This document shows positions 26,262 to 35,785 of a stretch of DNA of 64,000 nt, one piece after another. Source of the DNA: Planctomycetales bacterium. GTDB lineage: Bacteria > Planctomycetota > Planctomycetia > Planctomycetales > Planctomycetaceae. A program made the translations under genes and the position numbers. Every line of letters begins with the position of its first letter. Position 1 is the stretch's first letter. The DNA lies in contig JAPLOA010000035.1 of assembly GCA_026400835.1 (NCBI GenBank), positions 205,652 through 269,651 on the forward strand, in the 5' to 3' direction. The notes under the pieces were generated by a model. It saw only the letters and a program-made list of their open reading frames with translations, was not told the DNA's origin and did no database searches.

Positions 26262-26643
26262 CGCAATCTCTCCTTCGCGTGATTCCATTCACGAGGAGGA
26301 TAGTCTGAAGACGGGTTTTGATTCAATGGCGACTCTCCTGTCGAGCCCCCGAACACCCTATTGCCATTCATGCAGACGCGAATCCAGTTTGACGACTTCG
26401 GTCACGACCGACGCGGGAAAAGCACCTCGAACAATCTATAGCGATCGGTATTGGCGAAGCGAGTTGTATAGACTCGAGCATCGCCTTCCGAATGGCATTC
26501 CACCCGAATACTCTACTCGGGGGAGTGACCAGTGTTCTCTATGGCCCTACTTCACAGACCTTCGGTTTGCAAAACAATGCTCCCTGGCAAACTGTATTCA
26601 TCGCAGCACCATAACGAATTCTCGTCGATGAGCGGATTCTCCG
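26262..26643. other. Intergenic, no supported gene
   Basis: It contains the upstream region of the S41 protease gene (minus strand). Open frames here show no domain. Confidence 0.35.
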
Positions 26644-26800
26644 TTGCGGCTGCTGCGATTGATTATCGAGCACGGCCAACTGGATCCGCATTTGAAGCGA
26701 CAGTTGGATGCGTCGGACATTGTCCAGCAGACGCTGCTGCGTGCGCATGCGGCGCTGCTTAGTCTGCGAGATCGAAGTCAGGAGATTTGGCGACAAACCA
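26644..26800 (+). pseudogene. ECF sigma factor fragment (region 2 only)
   Basis: The frame reads LLRLIIEHGQLDPHLKRQLD, then ASDIVQQTLLRAHAALLSLRDRSQEIWRQ. This is the start of sigma region 2 of planctomycete ECF factors (the LDPSDVVQQTLL.AH pattern). It loses similarity after about 26800 and lacks region 4 and a good start. Confidence 0.65.
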
Positions 26801-27355
26801 AGTTGGTAAGACCGACCGGAGCCAGTCGTCATCCTGTCCGAAACTGCTCCAGTCACATCGAATGAACGCACTCCGGGGTGTCGGATCGGAGTAGTGAAAC
26901 ATACCCCCGTTCCTCCCGTCGGTCGTGACCACCGCAGCAGGCTGACTATGCTTCTTTTTCCAGGTCTGGTTTGATGACCAACGCAGCGTGACGAAAAAGT
27001 GCCAGTAACTCAGGACAGTTCATCCTGAGTGCGCAACGACGTCGGAAAATTGTCCACTGTCTTGTCAAATCAAGCGGATTCCGGCGATCACGGGAATGGC
27101 CAGAAAACGCACGTTGCACGCCACCAATTTGAATTCACCGCTGGCACTGGCCGCCACATGGTTCAAGGTGTCGGTCGATGCAGGTGCGGATGCCGGATAC
27201 AGCACAAGTATGATCCTACGGGAGTTCAAATCCTGCGGCGTGCCGGACTCGCGGCATGTTTTTCAGAGAAACGGCCAGTTTGGTTTTCCGGCTGACGTCA
27301 ATTGTTAAGCTGTCCGTCGCGAGGACGACGTGATCCAGCCACAAAGCTTTGAATG
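26801..27355. other. Decayed intergenic stretch
   Basis: No intact gene is present. It contains one copy of a repeat shared with 35084-35132 and coding-like fragments on the plus strand (about 27090-27300) that match nothing I recognise. Confidence 0.35.
26868..26916 (+). repeat. Dispersed repeat, copy A
   Basis: About 48 bases (CACTCCGGGGTGTCGGAT... through CCCCCGTTCCTCC) resemble 35084-35132, with roughly 10 differences. The two copies are about 8.2 kb apart in the same orientation, both in gene-free DNA. The identity of the element is unknown. Confidence 0.5.
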
Positions 27356-27600
27356 TCATGTAACGTCATTCACACCCGCTGTACTGCTCTCTGCAGGCGG
27401 CGCAGTGAATTCCGGTGGCAAATGATCGCGAGATGAATGTGGTCTTTCTTCGTTGTAGTGCCGACTCCAGACTCGGCACACGTGGTCGAAATGTTTTCAG
27501 CCACGATCACGAACTTGAGCAGACACTCCAACTTCAGCGTCTGGATAAACTGTTCCACATTGGCCCGCAGATCAGGTGATAGTGGCGTATTCCGTTTCAC
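27356..27600 (-). pseudogene. Transposase (integrase-core, rve type) C-terminal fragment
   Basis: The minus strand gives SPDLRANVEQFIQTLKLECL, then KFVIVAENI. After a frameshift it gives NEERPHSSRDHLPPEFTAPP, ending at a TGA at 27356. This is the last DDE segment of rve-type transposases/integrases (SPNLNAxxERFxxSLKxECL... and YNxERPHxxxxxxxP). Only the C-terminal part remains, with at least one frameshift. Confidence 0.7.
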
Positions 27601-27841
27601 AATGGTCGCTTTGTATCAAAGTTTCCTTGCTGGCTACGCATGATGACTGTGACGACCGCGAAATTGGTTGTCCGGAGTTCATCCCGGGAAGCCGAGAATC
27701 CCGCAATTCATGCCAAATGGAGTCCGATGAACTAAAAATTTCGTGTTTCAGTGGTGATGAGATGCCGCTGAAATGCGAAATTTGGCGTGGCTTTGGGGTG
27801 TGGAACGCCCTTGGCTATCAGGACCCCGGAAAATTAGCCGC

Positions 27842-29599
27842 ATGGACGTGTATAAATCAATATTGCCATTCTGTTTGCTGCTGCTTTCCGGCTGCAGCCT
27901 GACAGAGCAAAAACAGTTCTGGTATCAGCCCGGACTACCGGGGCCACAGGCTCGGAAGACTATTGACGGCTTGCATGACACAGATTCCGGGACGCGGATC
28001 AACGAACTTGAATTAGCAGCGCATAGCGATTGTCTCGGCTCTCCCGACGCGACACTGCATTATTTGCGGGTTCTGGAAGATTTGTGGCCGCGACTGGAAT
28101 CCAGCACAACCGGCGACAAGACGAACGGCCAGCTTTTGAATGCGTACAATCGGAGTCTGGGACGCTTCCTGATTTGTGTACAACGGCACCGTCAGTACGT
28201 TCCGGGAGAGGGCGTGGTAATCAGCACGGACACAGAGACGCGAACGATCCCGATTCGCCTGATCGGACTGCCCTGGACAGCAGCGGACATTCAGAATCTG
28301 TATCCGGTGGGTGCATATCATGCAAAGTCGCTCACAAGACAGATCAAACGATTTGGCTGTGGAATGCCTCTGGTCGCGCAACGTACATGCCCCACCAATC
28401 AGCATTCTGGTGAGCAGTTTCTGCTGCCGGGAAGTACGTTCTCATTGACTGCCGTGTTAAAGACCGAGGTCGCAGAATCTGAAGTTGCGGGCACCCCGGG
28501 GACTCAGCCAATCCTGGAATTTCACAATCCCCTGAATTCCACAGAACTCTCAGTCGCCGGCAACTTACTCCCGCTGGCGGCTGATCTGTCTGCTCCGTTC
28601 GCGTTTCAGGAAATCTGCAGCTCCCAACAGGTTGAACCCTTCGACTGGTTTATTCATCCGGAGATGGGTAACGACAAGGATGGGTTGTTCTTCCTTGAGC
28701 CCTATCAGCCAGGCAAGATTCCAGTCGTCATGATTCACGGATTGATGTCCAGCCCGCGTACCTGGGTCGATATGGCCAACGAGCTTCGGAGCATATCTGG
28801 GTTTTCAGATCGATATCAGATTTGGGGGTTTCGATACGCCACGGGTGAGCCATTTGTTGCCTCAGCGTCCATTCTGCGTCGAGACCTGAATTTGGCGTTA
28901 TCTCAACTGAAGGAGACTTCGTCTGATCCAGCCCTCGATCATATCGTGCTGATTGGACATAGTATGGGCGGCTTGATCGCCAAGGCACAGATCTCCTACA
29001 GCAGCGACCGGATGTGGTGTGCTGTTGCTAACCGTCCCCTGTCCAGGATTACGACCGATCACGCCACCCGCAATAGTCTGGGGGAGAACTTCTATTTCTC
29101 TCCTCAGACTTCCGTTCGACGTGTCGTGTTTGTCGCTGTTCCGCACGGCGGTTCTACGCTGGCTACGCGGCTTGTAGGCCAGCTTGGAAGTTCCCTGGTG
29201 AAGCCTGATGCAACCGCTGTGAAGCGGCATCGACAGCTGATCGAAGATAACCCCGGCGTATTTTCCGCAGAGGTGACACATGGAAATCCAACAAGCATCG
29301 ATCTCCTGAAGTCCAGCAGCCCTTTACTGCAAGCACTCCGCTGCCTTCCTGTCAGCAGCAGCGTAAAAATGCATTCCATTGTTGGCAATGGTCGCTATTC
29401 CATTGGAGATGGTCGTGGCGATGGCGTTGTCGGAATCGCGAGTGCCCGGCATTCCGGCGTTATCAGCGAATGCTATGTGCCAGCGTCACACACTGAAATT
29501 CACCGACGTTCCGAAACCGTCTGCGAGGTCTGGAGGATCCTGAGCGAACACCATCAGCAGTTTCTGACGGAGTCGAATCCGCACCAACTCAGGAATTAG
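27842..29599 (+). CDS. Lipoprotein alpha/beta hydrolase (lipase-like)
   Basis: A 585-residue protein from ATG 27842 with a lipoprotein signal (ILPFCLLLLSGCS; Cys about residue 17). A hydrolase-free N-terminal region of about 270 residues comes first. The alpha/beta hydrolase domain then has IPVVMIHGLMSSPRTW (oxyanion strand), HIVLIGHSMGGLIAK (nucleophile Ser in GHSMGG), VVFVAVPHGGSTLA and a C-terminal GDGVVGIASARH...ASHTEIHR that carries the likely catalytic Asp and His. It is probably an outer-membrane or periplasmic esterase/lipase. The start at 27842 fits the lipobox; the upstream in-frame start would bury it. Confidence 0.82.
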   Translation: MDVYKSILPFCLLLLSGCSLTEQKQFWYQPGLPGPQARKTIDGLHDTDSGTRINELELAAHSDCLGSPDATLHYLRVLEDLWPRLESSTTGDKTNGQLLNAYNRSLGRFLICVQRHRQYVPGEGVVISTDTETRTIPIRLIGLPWTAADIQNLYPVGAYHAKSLTRQIKRFGCGMPLVAQRTCPTNQHSGEQFLLPGSTFSLTAVLKTEVAESEVAGTPGTQPILEFHNPLNSTELSVAGNLLPLAADLSAPFAFQEICSSQQVEPFDWFIHPEMGNDKDGLFFLEPYQPGKIPVVMIHGLMSSPRTWVDMANELRSISGFSDRYQIWGFRYATGEPFVASASILRRDLNLALSQLKETSSDPALDHIVLIGHSMGGLIAKAQISYSSDRMWCAVANRPLSRITTDHATRNSLGENFYFSPQTSVRRVVFVAVPHGGSTLATRLVGQLGSSLVKPDATAVKRHRQLIEDNPGVFSAEVTHGNPTSIDLLKSSSPLLQALRCLPVSSSVKMHSIVGNGRYSIGDGRGDGVVGIASARHSGVISECYVPASHTEIHRRSETVCEVWRILSEHHQQFLTESNPHQLRN

Positions 29600-29833
29600 T
29601 CAGCCAACTTCACCATCTTAAACCAGAGTCGGCTGCAGTCGCCTGTGCGGCGGCAATTAGAAGTGAATCGACAACAAGATGGTTGTCCTCGAAGTCGCCA
29701 ACCCGCAGAAACGATATTTGAAGCCTGTATTTACACCAGGCGTTCAAAATGCTGCGTTTGACGGGGTCACGACGCAGCGCGGAAAAGAGCATGTTTGCCG
29801 GGCATCCGGTCTAAGTGGTCTGCGATATAGCGG

Positions 29834-30712
29834 CTATCGTCCGGCCGGAGCCTCACGCGTCGCTTTGTTCGTGCGTCCGAGCCCATCAACAAAGACCATT
29901 TCCGTGGCAGTCATGGCCTTGACGGTAAACAAATGACTGGTTCCCACACGTCCCGGATCTGTCGATGACCCGACGTTGGTAAGAATTTTCCCCTGACGCA
30001 CTTCCCAAGCACCACTTGAGATAGGCGATTCTACAAAGACGCGACGGAACAACTGCAGTTCTTCATGAACCCGAAAGGAAGCGAACGTTCCATTGTCACG
30101 GAATCTGATATGCAGGAATCCTAACTGATCGGGAATTCGCCACACGCCCGGAAGCAGCTTATTGATCTCTTCATCTCCGAGCGAAACTGCCGTGGCTGCA
30201 GGTTGAGTTTTGCGGGGAGCCTCCGGTTTCTTAACTGGATCCGTAGATTGTGTGCGCCGCTGCAGCACCATTAACATTGCGCCGGAGCCTTTGGGAGCAG
30301 TCAACTCGGCCGGACGCGTTTCTGTAAAGGTGTCACCGAAACAGACGATCAATTGTCCATTGTCAAATCGATAAATCCCCCGGCTGACGTCATGTGCATC
30401 GGAAGATTTAACATCGATGGTGCTCGGGTAGCTGGTCGGATCGATGGTGATCGTACGAGCGTGTCGTTGTCCTGTATGAACATCGAAAAACAACAGGGTA
30501 TTCTCGACGATTTCCAGCCGGCCACCAGAAGGCAGCACGTCCGAAATTCGTTCGGCAGGAATCACCTTGCCATCCTCAACAAGCTTAACAACCGTCCATG
30601 ATCCCTCAAACAACTTGAGTTCGGCCTTATCATCAGCCAGCCCTGCCCATGCGGGACTGCCAGCCAGCAACAGCAGGCACGCGAAAATTCTGCGTTGAAT
30701 GCATCCGTTCAC
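29834..30712 (-). CDS. TIGR03067-type secreted protein
   Basis: A 292-residue protein from GTG 30712, chosen for AGGAG 8 bases upstream and a signal peptide that follows at once (IFACLLLLAGSPAWAG). The mature part has a TIGR03067 planctomycete domain: LKLFEGSWTVVKLVEDGKVI, ENTLLFFDVHTG, ITIDPTSYPSTIDV, GIYRFDNGQLIVCFGD and RPAEL. A second, less typical beta domain starts at about residue 185 (GVWRIPDQLGFLHIRFRDNG). The domain is widespread in planctomycetes and its function is unknown. Confidence 0.82.
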   Translation of the reverse strand: MNGCIQRRIFACLLLLAGSPAWAGLADDKAELKLFEGSWTVVKLVEDGKVIPAERISDVLPSGGRLEIVENTLLFFDVHTGQRHARTITIDPTSYPSTIDVKSSDAHDVSRGIYRFDNGQLIVCFGDTFTETRPAELTAPKGSGAMLMVLQRRTQSTDPVKKPEAPRKTQPAATAVSLGDEEINKLLPGVWRIPDQLGFLHIRFRDNGTFASFRVHEELQLFRRVFVESPISSGAWEVRQGKILTNVGSSTDPGRVGTSHLFTVKAMTATEMVFVDGLGRTNKATREAPAGR

Positions 30713-30989
30713 TGTAATCTCCTGAATTTTGAAAAGTCTGTACGGCAATTGACAGAGTAAAATGCCCCGCGCCCGCAACTGAACTCTCAGGAATTCAGCT
30801 ACGGCAAATTCTCTTCTACCGCTCGCCTTAATTGAGTCACTGATCTTCCTACATGCATAATAAACGTTTCATGAGACAGCGGCGAGGGTCCCGAGAAACG
30901 AAGTCGCGAAATCATCAGGGAGTTTTGCGGACACGTCCATCCGTGGATGCCAGACAGGATTTATTTGTGCAGACTGAGCGAGAACGAGA

Positions 30990-31382
30990 TAATTCGACTG
31001 CTCGCCCTTGCCAGGACAGTCCTGGTCGCATGCCGACAAAATTGGCTGAACTCACACCGGTACTGACCTCATCCGGCGCGGCGTGCGTGTAGTTCAGCAT
31101 GACACGCAGGTTGTCAGTCGGAGACCAGTTAACGCCTGCCGTAGCTTGTGGCAACCCACACCAGGGCGTTGTCCCTGCGAACCGAGTGTTGCTTCCGGCG
31201 CCGAATTGGAGAAGGGGCGTCGTGCCCGACTGAAAGACTCCTCCGGCGAAGGGCCATGATTCAGCAGCATTGTAATATGCCCGTCCCCCAACCCCGGTTG
31301 CGTGCCGGGTCGAGACTATCTGGTCGACGATCGTTCCATGAAGGCGAACGACATTGACCAGTCGAATCCAGGCGTCATGCAC
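30990..31382 (-). pseudogene. Remnant of a phosphate-selective-type porin, C-terminal part
   Basis: The minus-strand frame contains GRAYYNAAESWPFAGGVFQSG and QATAGVNWSPTDNLRVMLNYTHA. The second resembles the terminal beta-strands of OprP/OprO-like porins (VNWYLNPNVRVMxNYxH). The expected final aromatic-ended strand is lost: the frame shifts after GMRPG. No start with a signal peptide is present. Confidence 0.5.
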
Positions 31383-31390
31383 GAACAGGA

Positions 31391-31458
31391 GGGCGGAAAA
31401 GGTGTCAGGAACCGTTGTTTTGAAGGGCGGAAAAGGTGTCAGGAACCGTTGTTTTGAA
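31391..31458 (+). repeat. Two tandem 34-bp copies at the RAYT 3' end
   Basis: The unit starting GGGCGGAAAAGGTGTCAGGA and ending ACCGTTGTTTTGAA occurs at 31391-31424 and again, identical, at 31425-31458. Its core GGTGTCAGGAACCGTT is the inverse of AACGGTTCCTGACACC at the other end of the element (32027-32148). Confidence 0.85.
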
Positions 31459-32019
31459 TTCTTGGTCTTCCCAAAGGGCGTTGGGTGATTTCCAGGCCGA
31501 GTTTCTTCGTGGCCGTGGTCACTCAGGTTTCCTCTCCGAACGGTGAGCCGCGATTGACTGTCGGCGGATCGCTGTCAGTGCGGCATCCGTCTGAGGCGAA
31601 TTGACATGTGTTCATATCGCTTACCAGATTGGCTCGCAGAGTATTGCGTTCCACATCCGGCAGACCGTATGAAAATGGTCATCGTCCTGAACCGGAAACG
31701 ATTTGAATCGCCCCTGGTAGAAATGACCAGACCCCGTCGACTTGCGATGTGCATGCCAGCGTTGCGTCTGAGTCCATGTCAGCCAGCCCACAAACCGTGA
31801 CAACTCATCATCGTCCCGAGGCTACACAACGAGGTGCCAGTGATTGCCCATCATACAATAGGAAAACAACCGCGTCACCGAGCGAGCCAACGCCTACTCA
31901 AGCGCAGTCTCGAATGCAATGAAGCTTCATCCTTGGTAAAGATTGGCAGCCGCTCGTTGGCACGGTTCAGCACATGATAGATCCAACCACCCGGAGCTGA
32001 TCGTTTTGGGTCGTCCCAT
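31440..32019 (-). pseudogene. REP-associated tyrosine transposase (RAYT, Y1_Tnp) remnant
   Basis: From ATG 32019 the frame reads MGRPKRSAPGGWIYHVLNRA, then NERLPIFTKDE. Other frames give SYCMMGNHWHLVV (the HxH metal motif) and LSRFVGWLTWTQTQRWHAHR, then STGSGHFYQGRFKSFPVQDD, and finally a C-terminus with LGLEITQRPLGRP. These are the blocks of IS200-like transposases that mobilise REP sequences. Several frameshifts make it inactive. Duplicated REP-like units flank both ends. Confidence 0.82.
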
Positions 32020-32026
32020 AACAGCA

Positions 32027-32148
32027 CGATACTCAAATTACACCCCCATCCGGCAATAAACGGTTCCTGCCACCTTTTTGTGTGCGGCCGATACTCAAAT
32101 CACATACCCACCCGGCAATAAACGGTTCCTGACACCTTTTTGTGGTCC
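32027..32148 (+). repeat. Two tandem REP-like units at the RAYT 5' end
   Basis: Two diverged copies of a unit of about 58 bp run ACTCAAAT..CCGGCAATAAACGGTTCCTG.CACCTTTTTGTG (about 32031-32084 and 32093-32145). The first has TGCCACC where the second has TGACACC. The core is the inverted form of the 31391-31458 repeat. Confidence 0.8.
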
Positions 32149-32459
32149 TTTTTGTGCTCTCCTCTACTACGGCGGCACATGGACGGCCAAGTCACTACCA
32201 CGTCTACATCGACGACGTTCAAATCAGCAACATACACATCGGCCCGTTGGCGGCCAACCAGTAAATGACAGTTACTTAAGCGCACAAGCAGATGTTGTCA
32301 TCTGGTAAATCACCTGGAACGAAGATAAAAAGCACTCGAAACGGTTACCAATTTACGATTTCAAAAATCCTCCCCGTAGAAGCCTCTGACACGAAATTTG
32401 ATGAATTCGGTCGGGCGACCGTCGGTCAGTGCATGCAAGTAACCCTGGAGTAATCAACG
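32149..32459. other. Intergenic, possible gene tail only
   Basis: No intact gene is present. A short plus-strand frame ending in YHVYIDDVQISNIHIGPLAA before a stop at about 32250 could be the end of a lost exported beta-sandwich protein; this is weak. Confidence 0.3.
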
Positions 32460-33512
32460 ATGCGATATCTTTTCTGCCTCACTGCCATGTCTCTATGTGT
32501 GACTGTCGTTGCGGAATCTCCTGGCGTCATCGTCGACAAAGATCGACTTGCCCGGTTAAAGGCTGCGGAGATGCCCGCAATTCGCGAACCAGCTCTGTTC
32601 AACTCAGAAGCAGCCGACGCCATTTTGTCCGCGCTGGAGATATTTCCTCCGGACAATCCCTGGAACATTCCTGTTGATACGTGGCCGCTGGCCTCAAACT
32701 CAGCAGCCATGATCAAAGCCATCGGCAGCGACAAACCGTTGCGATGCAACCCGGACATGGGGTTCGTGCTTGTCCCGCCGAACCAGGAAAAGCTGGACGT
32801 GAGGTTGTTGCAGTATTCCGGTGAGTCGGACAAAGGCCCTTATCCGGTGCCTGCGAACACACCCATCGAAGGTTGGCCGGCGACTTTTCAACGCGACGCC
32901 AATACTCGAAGCCTCTCCCTCGATGACGTCCAGCGCGGCCAGCCAGACCTCAATGCAGATCGGCACGGGATTGTCGTGGATCCCGTTAATCGCAAGCTGT
33001 ACGAGTTCTATCGACTTACCAAAACCGATACAGGCTGGACGGCGGAGCAGGCGTCGATATTCGATCTCGCGTCCAACAAACTCAGGCCCGACGGATGGAC
33101 CAGTTCTGATGCTGCGGGCCTCCCCATTTTCCCATCAATCGTTCGCTACGATGAGTTGCAGCGTGGAAAGATCGAACACGCGCTGCGAGTCACCTTCAGG
33201 AACACGCGCCGAGCCTACGTTTATCCTGCCACACACTTCGCGAGCAGCAAAACCGATGAAAACCTTCCTCGAATGGGCGAACGATTCCGACTTCGCAAAG
33301 ATTTTGACACGTCGAGGTTTTCTCCCGCCGCGAAGACTGTTTTGGAAGCCTTGAAGAGGTACGGGATGCTGAACGCTGACAACGGTATTGAATGGGCCGT
33401 GTCGATTGCCCCGGATGAGCGAATTCCCGATATGCACGACGAATTGCGGAAAGTCAAAGGTTCCGATTTTGAAGTCGTGACCCCGCCTGCCGGATACATT
33501 CCGCCTCGATAG
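32460..33512 (+). CDS. Secreted protein of unknown function
   Basis: A 350-residue protein with a signal peptide (MRYLFCLTAMSLCVTVVAES). The mature part is rich in Pro, Asp and aromatic residues and includes IFPPDNPWNIPVDTWPLASN, then HGIVVDPVNRKLYEFY and GLPIFPSIVRYDELQRGKIE. This looks like a conserved extracellular fold seen in large environmental bacteria, but I cannot name the family. The beta-helix protein starts about 120 bases downstream on the same strand; both are exported and could work together on a surface polysaccharide. Confidence 0.7.
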   Translation: MRYLFCLTAMSLCVTVVAESPGVIVDKDRLARLKAAEMPAIREPALFNSEAADAILSALEIFPPDNPWNIPVDTWPLASNSAAMIKAIGSDKPLRCNPDMGFVLVPPNQEKLDVRLLQYSGESDKGPYPVPANTPIEGWPATFQRDANTRSLSLDDVQRGQPDLNADRHGIVVDPVNRKLYEFYRLTKTDTGWTAEQASIFDLASNKLRPDGWTSSDAAGLPIFPSIVRYDELQRGKIEHALRVTFRNTRRAYVYPATHFASSKTDENLPRMGERFRLRKDFDTSRFSPAAKTVLEALKRYGMLNADNGIEWAVSIAPDERIPDMHDELRKVKGSDFEVVTPPAGYIPPR

Positions 33513-33633
33513 CACATGTTAAGCCGGTTCTGACTCATCAGTGTTGACCTGAAAAATTGGCCTGAAAAATTGGCCTGCAATGACCGGTTGATGAACCGAG
33601 GTCGTGGTCCGTTTCCAGCAAGAAAGTCCCTCG

Positions 33634-34956
33634 ATGCAAACCCAACATTCTCGACATCTGACGAGCGTATTATTCTGTTCGTTTTTCGTGCTGCTGATCC
33701 AGGCAAAAACGTTTGCTGGCAGCTACGATCCGTCCTGGGCATCGGTCCAGCCAAAGCGAATCGTCAAGGCGCTTGCGCTGCCGAATGCCAATGAGAGGCA
33801 GAACGGTGATGCCCTGGTCAAGGCAATCGAAGGACTTGTTCCCGGCGATCGACTCGAGATTGGCACGGGGACTTACAATGTCAATCGGCTCTGGGATCTA
33901 TCCGTCTCAGGAACTGCTGCAGAACCCATCTGGATCGTGGCCGACCAGGATGCCGAAGTCATCATCACTCTTCCGGATTCTCGGCAAAACGTCCTCAATG
34001 TCGGTCATGGCAAACCGGTGGGGTATCTTTGCCTGCGTGGTTTGGAGTTCACGGGCGGCAGCCATGGGATTCGCCTCGGTCAATGCCGCAACGTGTGGAT
34101 TGATCAATGCCATATCCATCACACGCAGGATGTCTGTCTCAGCGCGAACTCAGCCGATACGCATCAGCTTTACCTGACGAACAACACCATCCACGATGGA
34201 AATGGGACCGCAGAAGGAATGTATCTCGGCGGAAACAACGGCGACGTGATTATGAGCGAGAGCGTCATCGCTTTGAATCATGTTTACAACTGCCGTGGAA
34301 GCCAGGGAGATGGCATCGAAGTGAAGCAGGGTTCGTGGGGAAATCTGATTGCTGAGAACAGGGTGCACGATTGCAACTATCCGTGTATCACCGTCTACGG
34401 CACGGGCGGCAAGCCACAGAACGTGATCGAACGCAATGTCTGTTATCGCAGTCTCGACAGCGTCATGCAGGTCCAGGGAGAAGCGATCGTTCGCAACAAC
34501 CTTCTCATTGATGGCAGGAACGCAGCTTTCGCGAGCACTGATCACCAGGGAAAGACGGTCAATTTGCAGGTCATTCACAATACGCTGGTGAACTCGGCTC
34601 ACGCGTTTCGCGGCGGATCATGGAACGCGCGGTGTGATATGGTCCTGGCGAACAATGTCATTTACTCGCGTGAGCAAAACGCATTGCACTTCGCCAATGG
34701 GTATAACGGAGTAACGATTGCAGGAAACGTGGTTCTCGGTGATGGACCGAAACCCGGTTGTACGCCTGGTCGCGGCCTTCAGGATTTCAAACACCTGACA
34801 TGGAATGCCGAGCATCTGGATGCAGCCCCGGTTGCGGAAGCTCCGTTTCAGCAGGGAGTCGCCGAGTATCACCTGCCCATCGACCTCTACGATCAGCCTC
34901 GCAATGCGAACGCGGTCATCAGCGGCGCGGTGGCGCGATCCACCGCCGCGTTCTGA
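33634..34956 (+). CDS. Exported right-handed parallel beta-helix protein (pectate-lyase-like fold)
   Basis: A 440-residue protein from ATG 33634 (signal peptide SVLFCSFFVLLIQAKTFAG). It is followed by repeated short strands with N/D-rich turns typical of parallel beta-helices: LRGLEFTGGSHGIRLGQCRN, VWIDQCHIHHTQDVCLSAN, LYLTNNTIHDGNGTAEGMYL, ALNHVYNCRGSQGDGIEV, AENRVHDCNYPCITVYG, ERNVCYRSLDSVMQVQG, IHNTLVNSAHAF. Such proteins usually bind or cleave polysaccharides. No catalytic residues can be assigned with confidence. Confidence 0.8.
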   Translation: MQTQHSRHLTSVLFCSFFVLLIQAKTFAGSYDPSWASVQPKRIVKALALPNANERQNGDALVKAIEGLVPGDRLEIGTGTYNVNRLWDLSVSGTAAEPIWIVADQDAEVIITLPDSRQNVLNVGHGKPVGYLCLRGLEFTGGSHGIRLGQCRNVWIDQCHIHHTQDVCLSANSADTHQLYLTNNTIHDGNGTAEGMYLGGNNGDVIMSESVIALNHVYNCRGSQGDGIEVKQGSWGNLIAENRVHDCNYPCITVYGTGGKPQNVIERNVCYRSLDSVMQVQGEAIVRNNLLIDGRNAAFASTDHQGKTVNLQVIHNTLVNSAHAFRGGSWNARCDMVLANNVIYSREQNALHFANGYNGVTIAGNVVLGDGPKPGCTPGRGLQDFKHLTWNAEHLDAAPVAEAPFQQGVAEYHLPIDLYDQPRNANAVISGAVARSTAAF

Positions 34957-35785
34957 ATCTGTCCAGGCTGCATTAGACTTGTGAGCACACAATCGCGTTC
35001 CGAAATCCTCTCCCGAAGATTGACCATTGTTCTGCTCAGGCGCACAGATCGCCCTTATGCATAGTCGCAATCTGCTTCAGTCACGACTCCGGCGTGTCGG
35101 ACCAGAGTGTTGAAGCGAACTCCCGTTCCTCCACAGGCGTTGCGGACTGAATTCGGCGCAGTTCAGCCCCTTTTGTGGTGACGCTCGTGGATGTCCCAGG
35201 GCTCGTGATCTCTATCACGGTGACAATTGGTTGCCCTGCATGGCACGCTCTTCTGATCCGGCATGACCCTCGACAGCCGATGGTAAAACTATCCCAGCAC
35301 GTTTTAACGCTGATTCTTCTGCCGGGAAGCTGCAAAGCAGCCGGATTGCAAACTGCTGACACAACGAAGCCCGAGGCGTCTGTCGCGGCCGACGCTCACG
35401 CTGTTACGATCCGTTGGTCTCGGATTCGTGGAAGGAACAACAGAATACCTTCCTGTGACTAATCCTGAGATCACCGTTTTGACCGCAGCGGTGAGTGGCT
35501 TGCTCTTTAACAGATGGATTGTGCAACATTTGGTTGATGTACTTGCAGTCGCTGTTGCGTTGTTTGTCGTCCCCGCCATCATCCTTGTGCAACCTTTGGC
35601 GCAGCGATGCCGGCAGTTTCAGTGATCACAGCCTTTAGCGTGACTTTCCCATCGTTACCCCGTTCATTGGTCCAAATGCTAACCTTGTCGCACTACCACT
35701 TTGTATAGTACGACACATACGAAGACTTCACGTGAACCGGCCGACGGGTCACTGAACACAATCCACTTCCGGGATATGGTCGAGA
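34957..35785. other. Long gene-free stretch
   Basis: No gene is supported. It carries copy B of the dispersed repeat (35084-35132) and the presumed promoter of the Nramp-like gene. Short frames in both directions lack domains and starts. Confidence 0.4.
35084..35132 (+). repeat. Dispersed repeat, copy B
   Basis: About 48 bases similar to 26868-26916 (shared blocks GTGTCGGA, CCCGTTCCTCC), with roughly 10 differences. Confidence 0.5.

Noticed and set aside
27029..27308. Overlapping plus-strand ORFs as a gene
   Set aside because: Two frames of similar weak quality with no recognisable domain; treated as decayed DNA.
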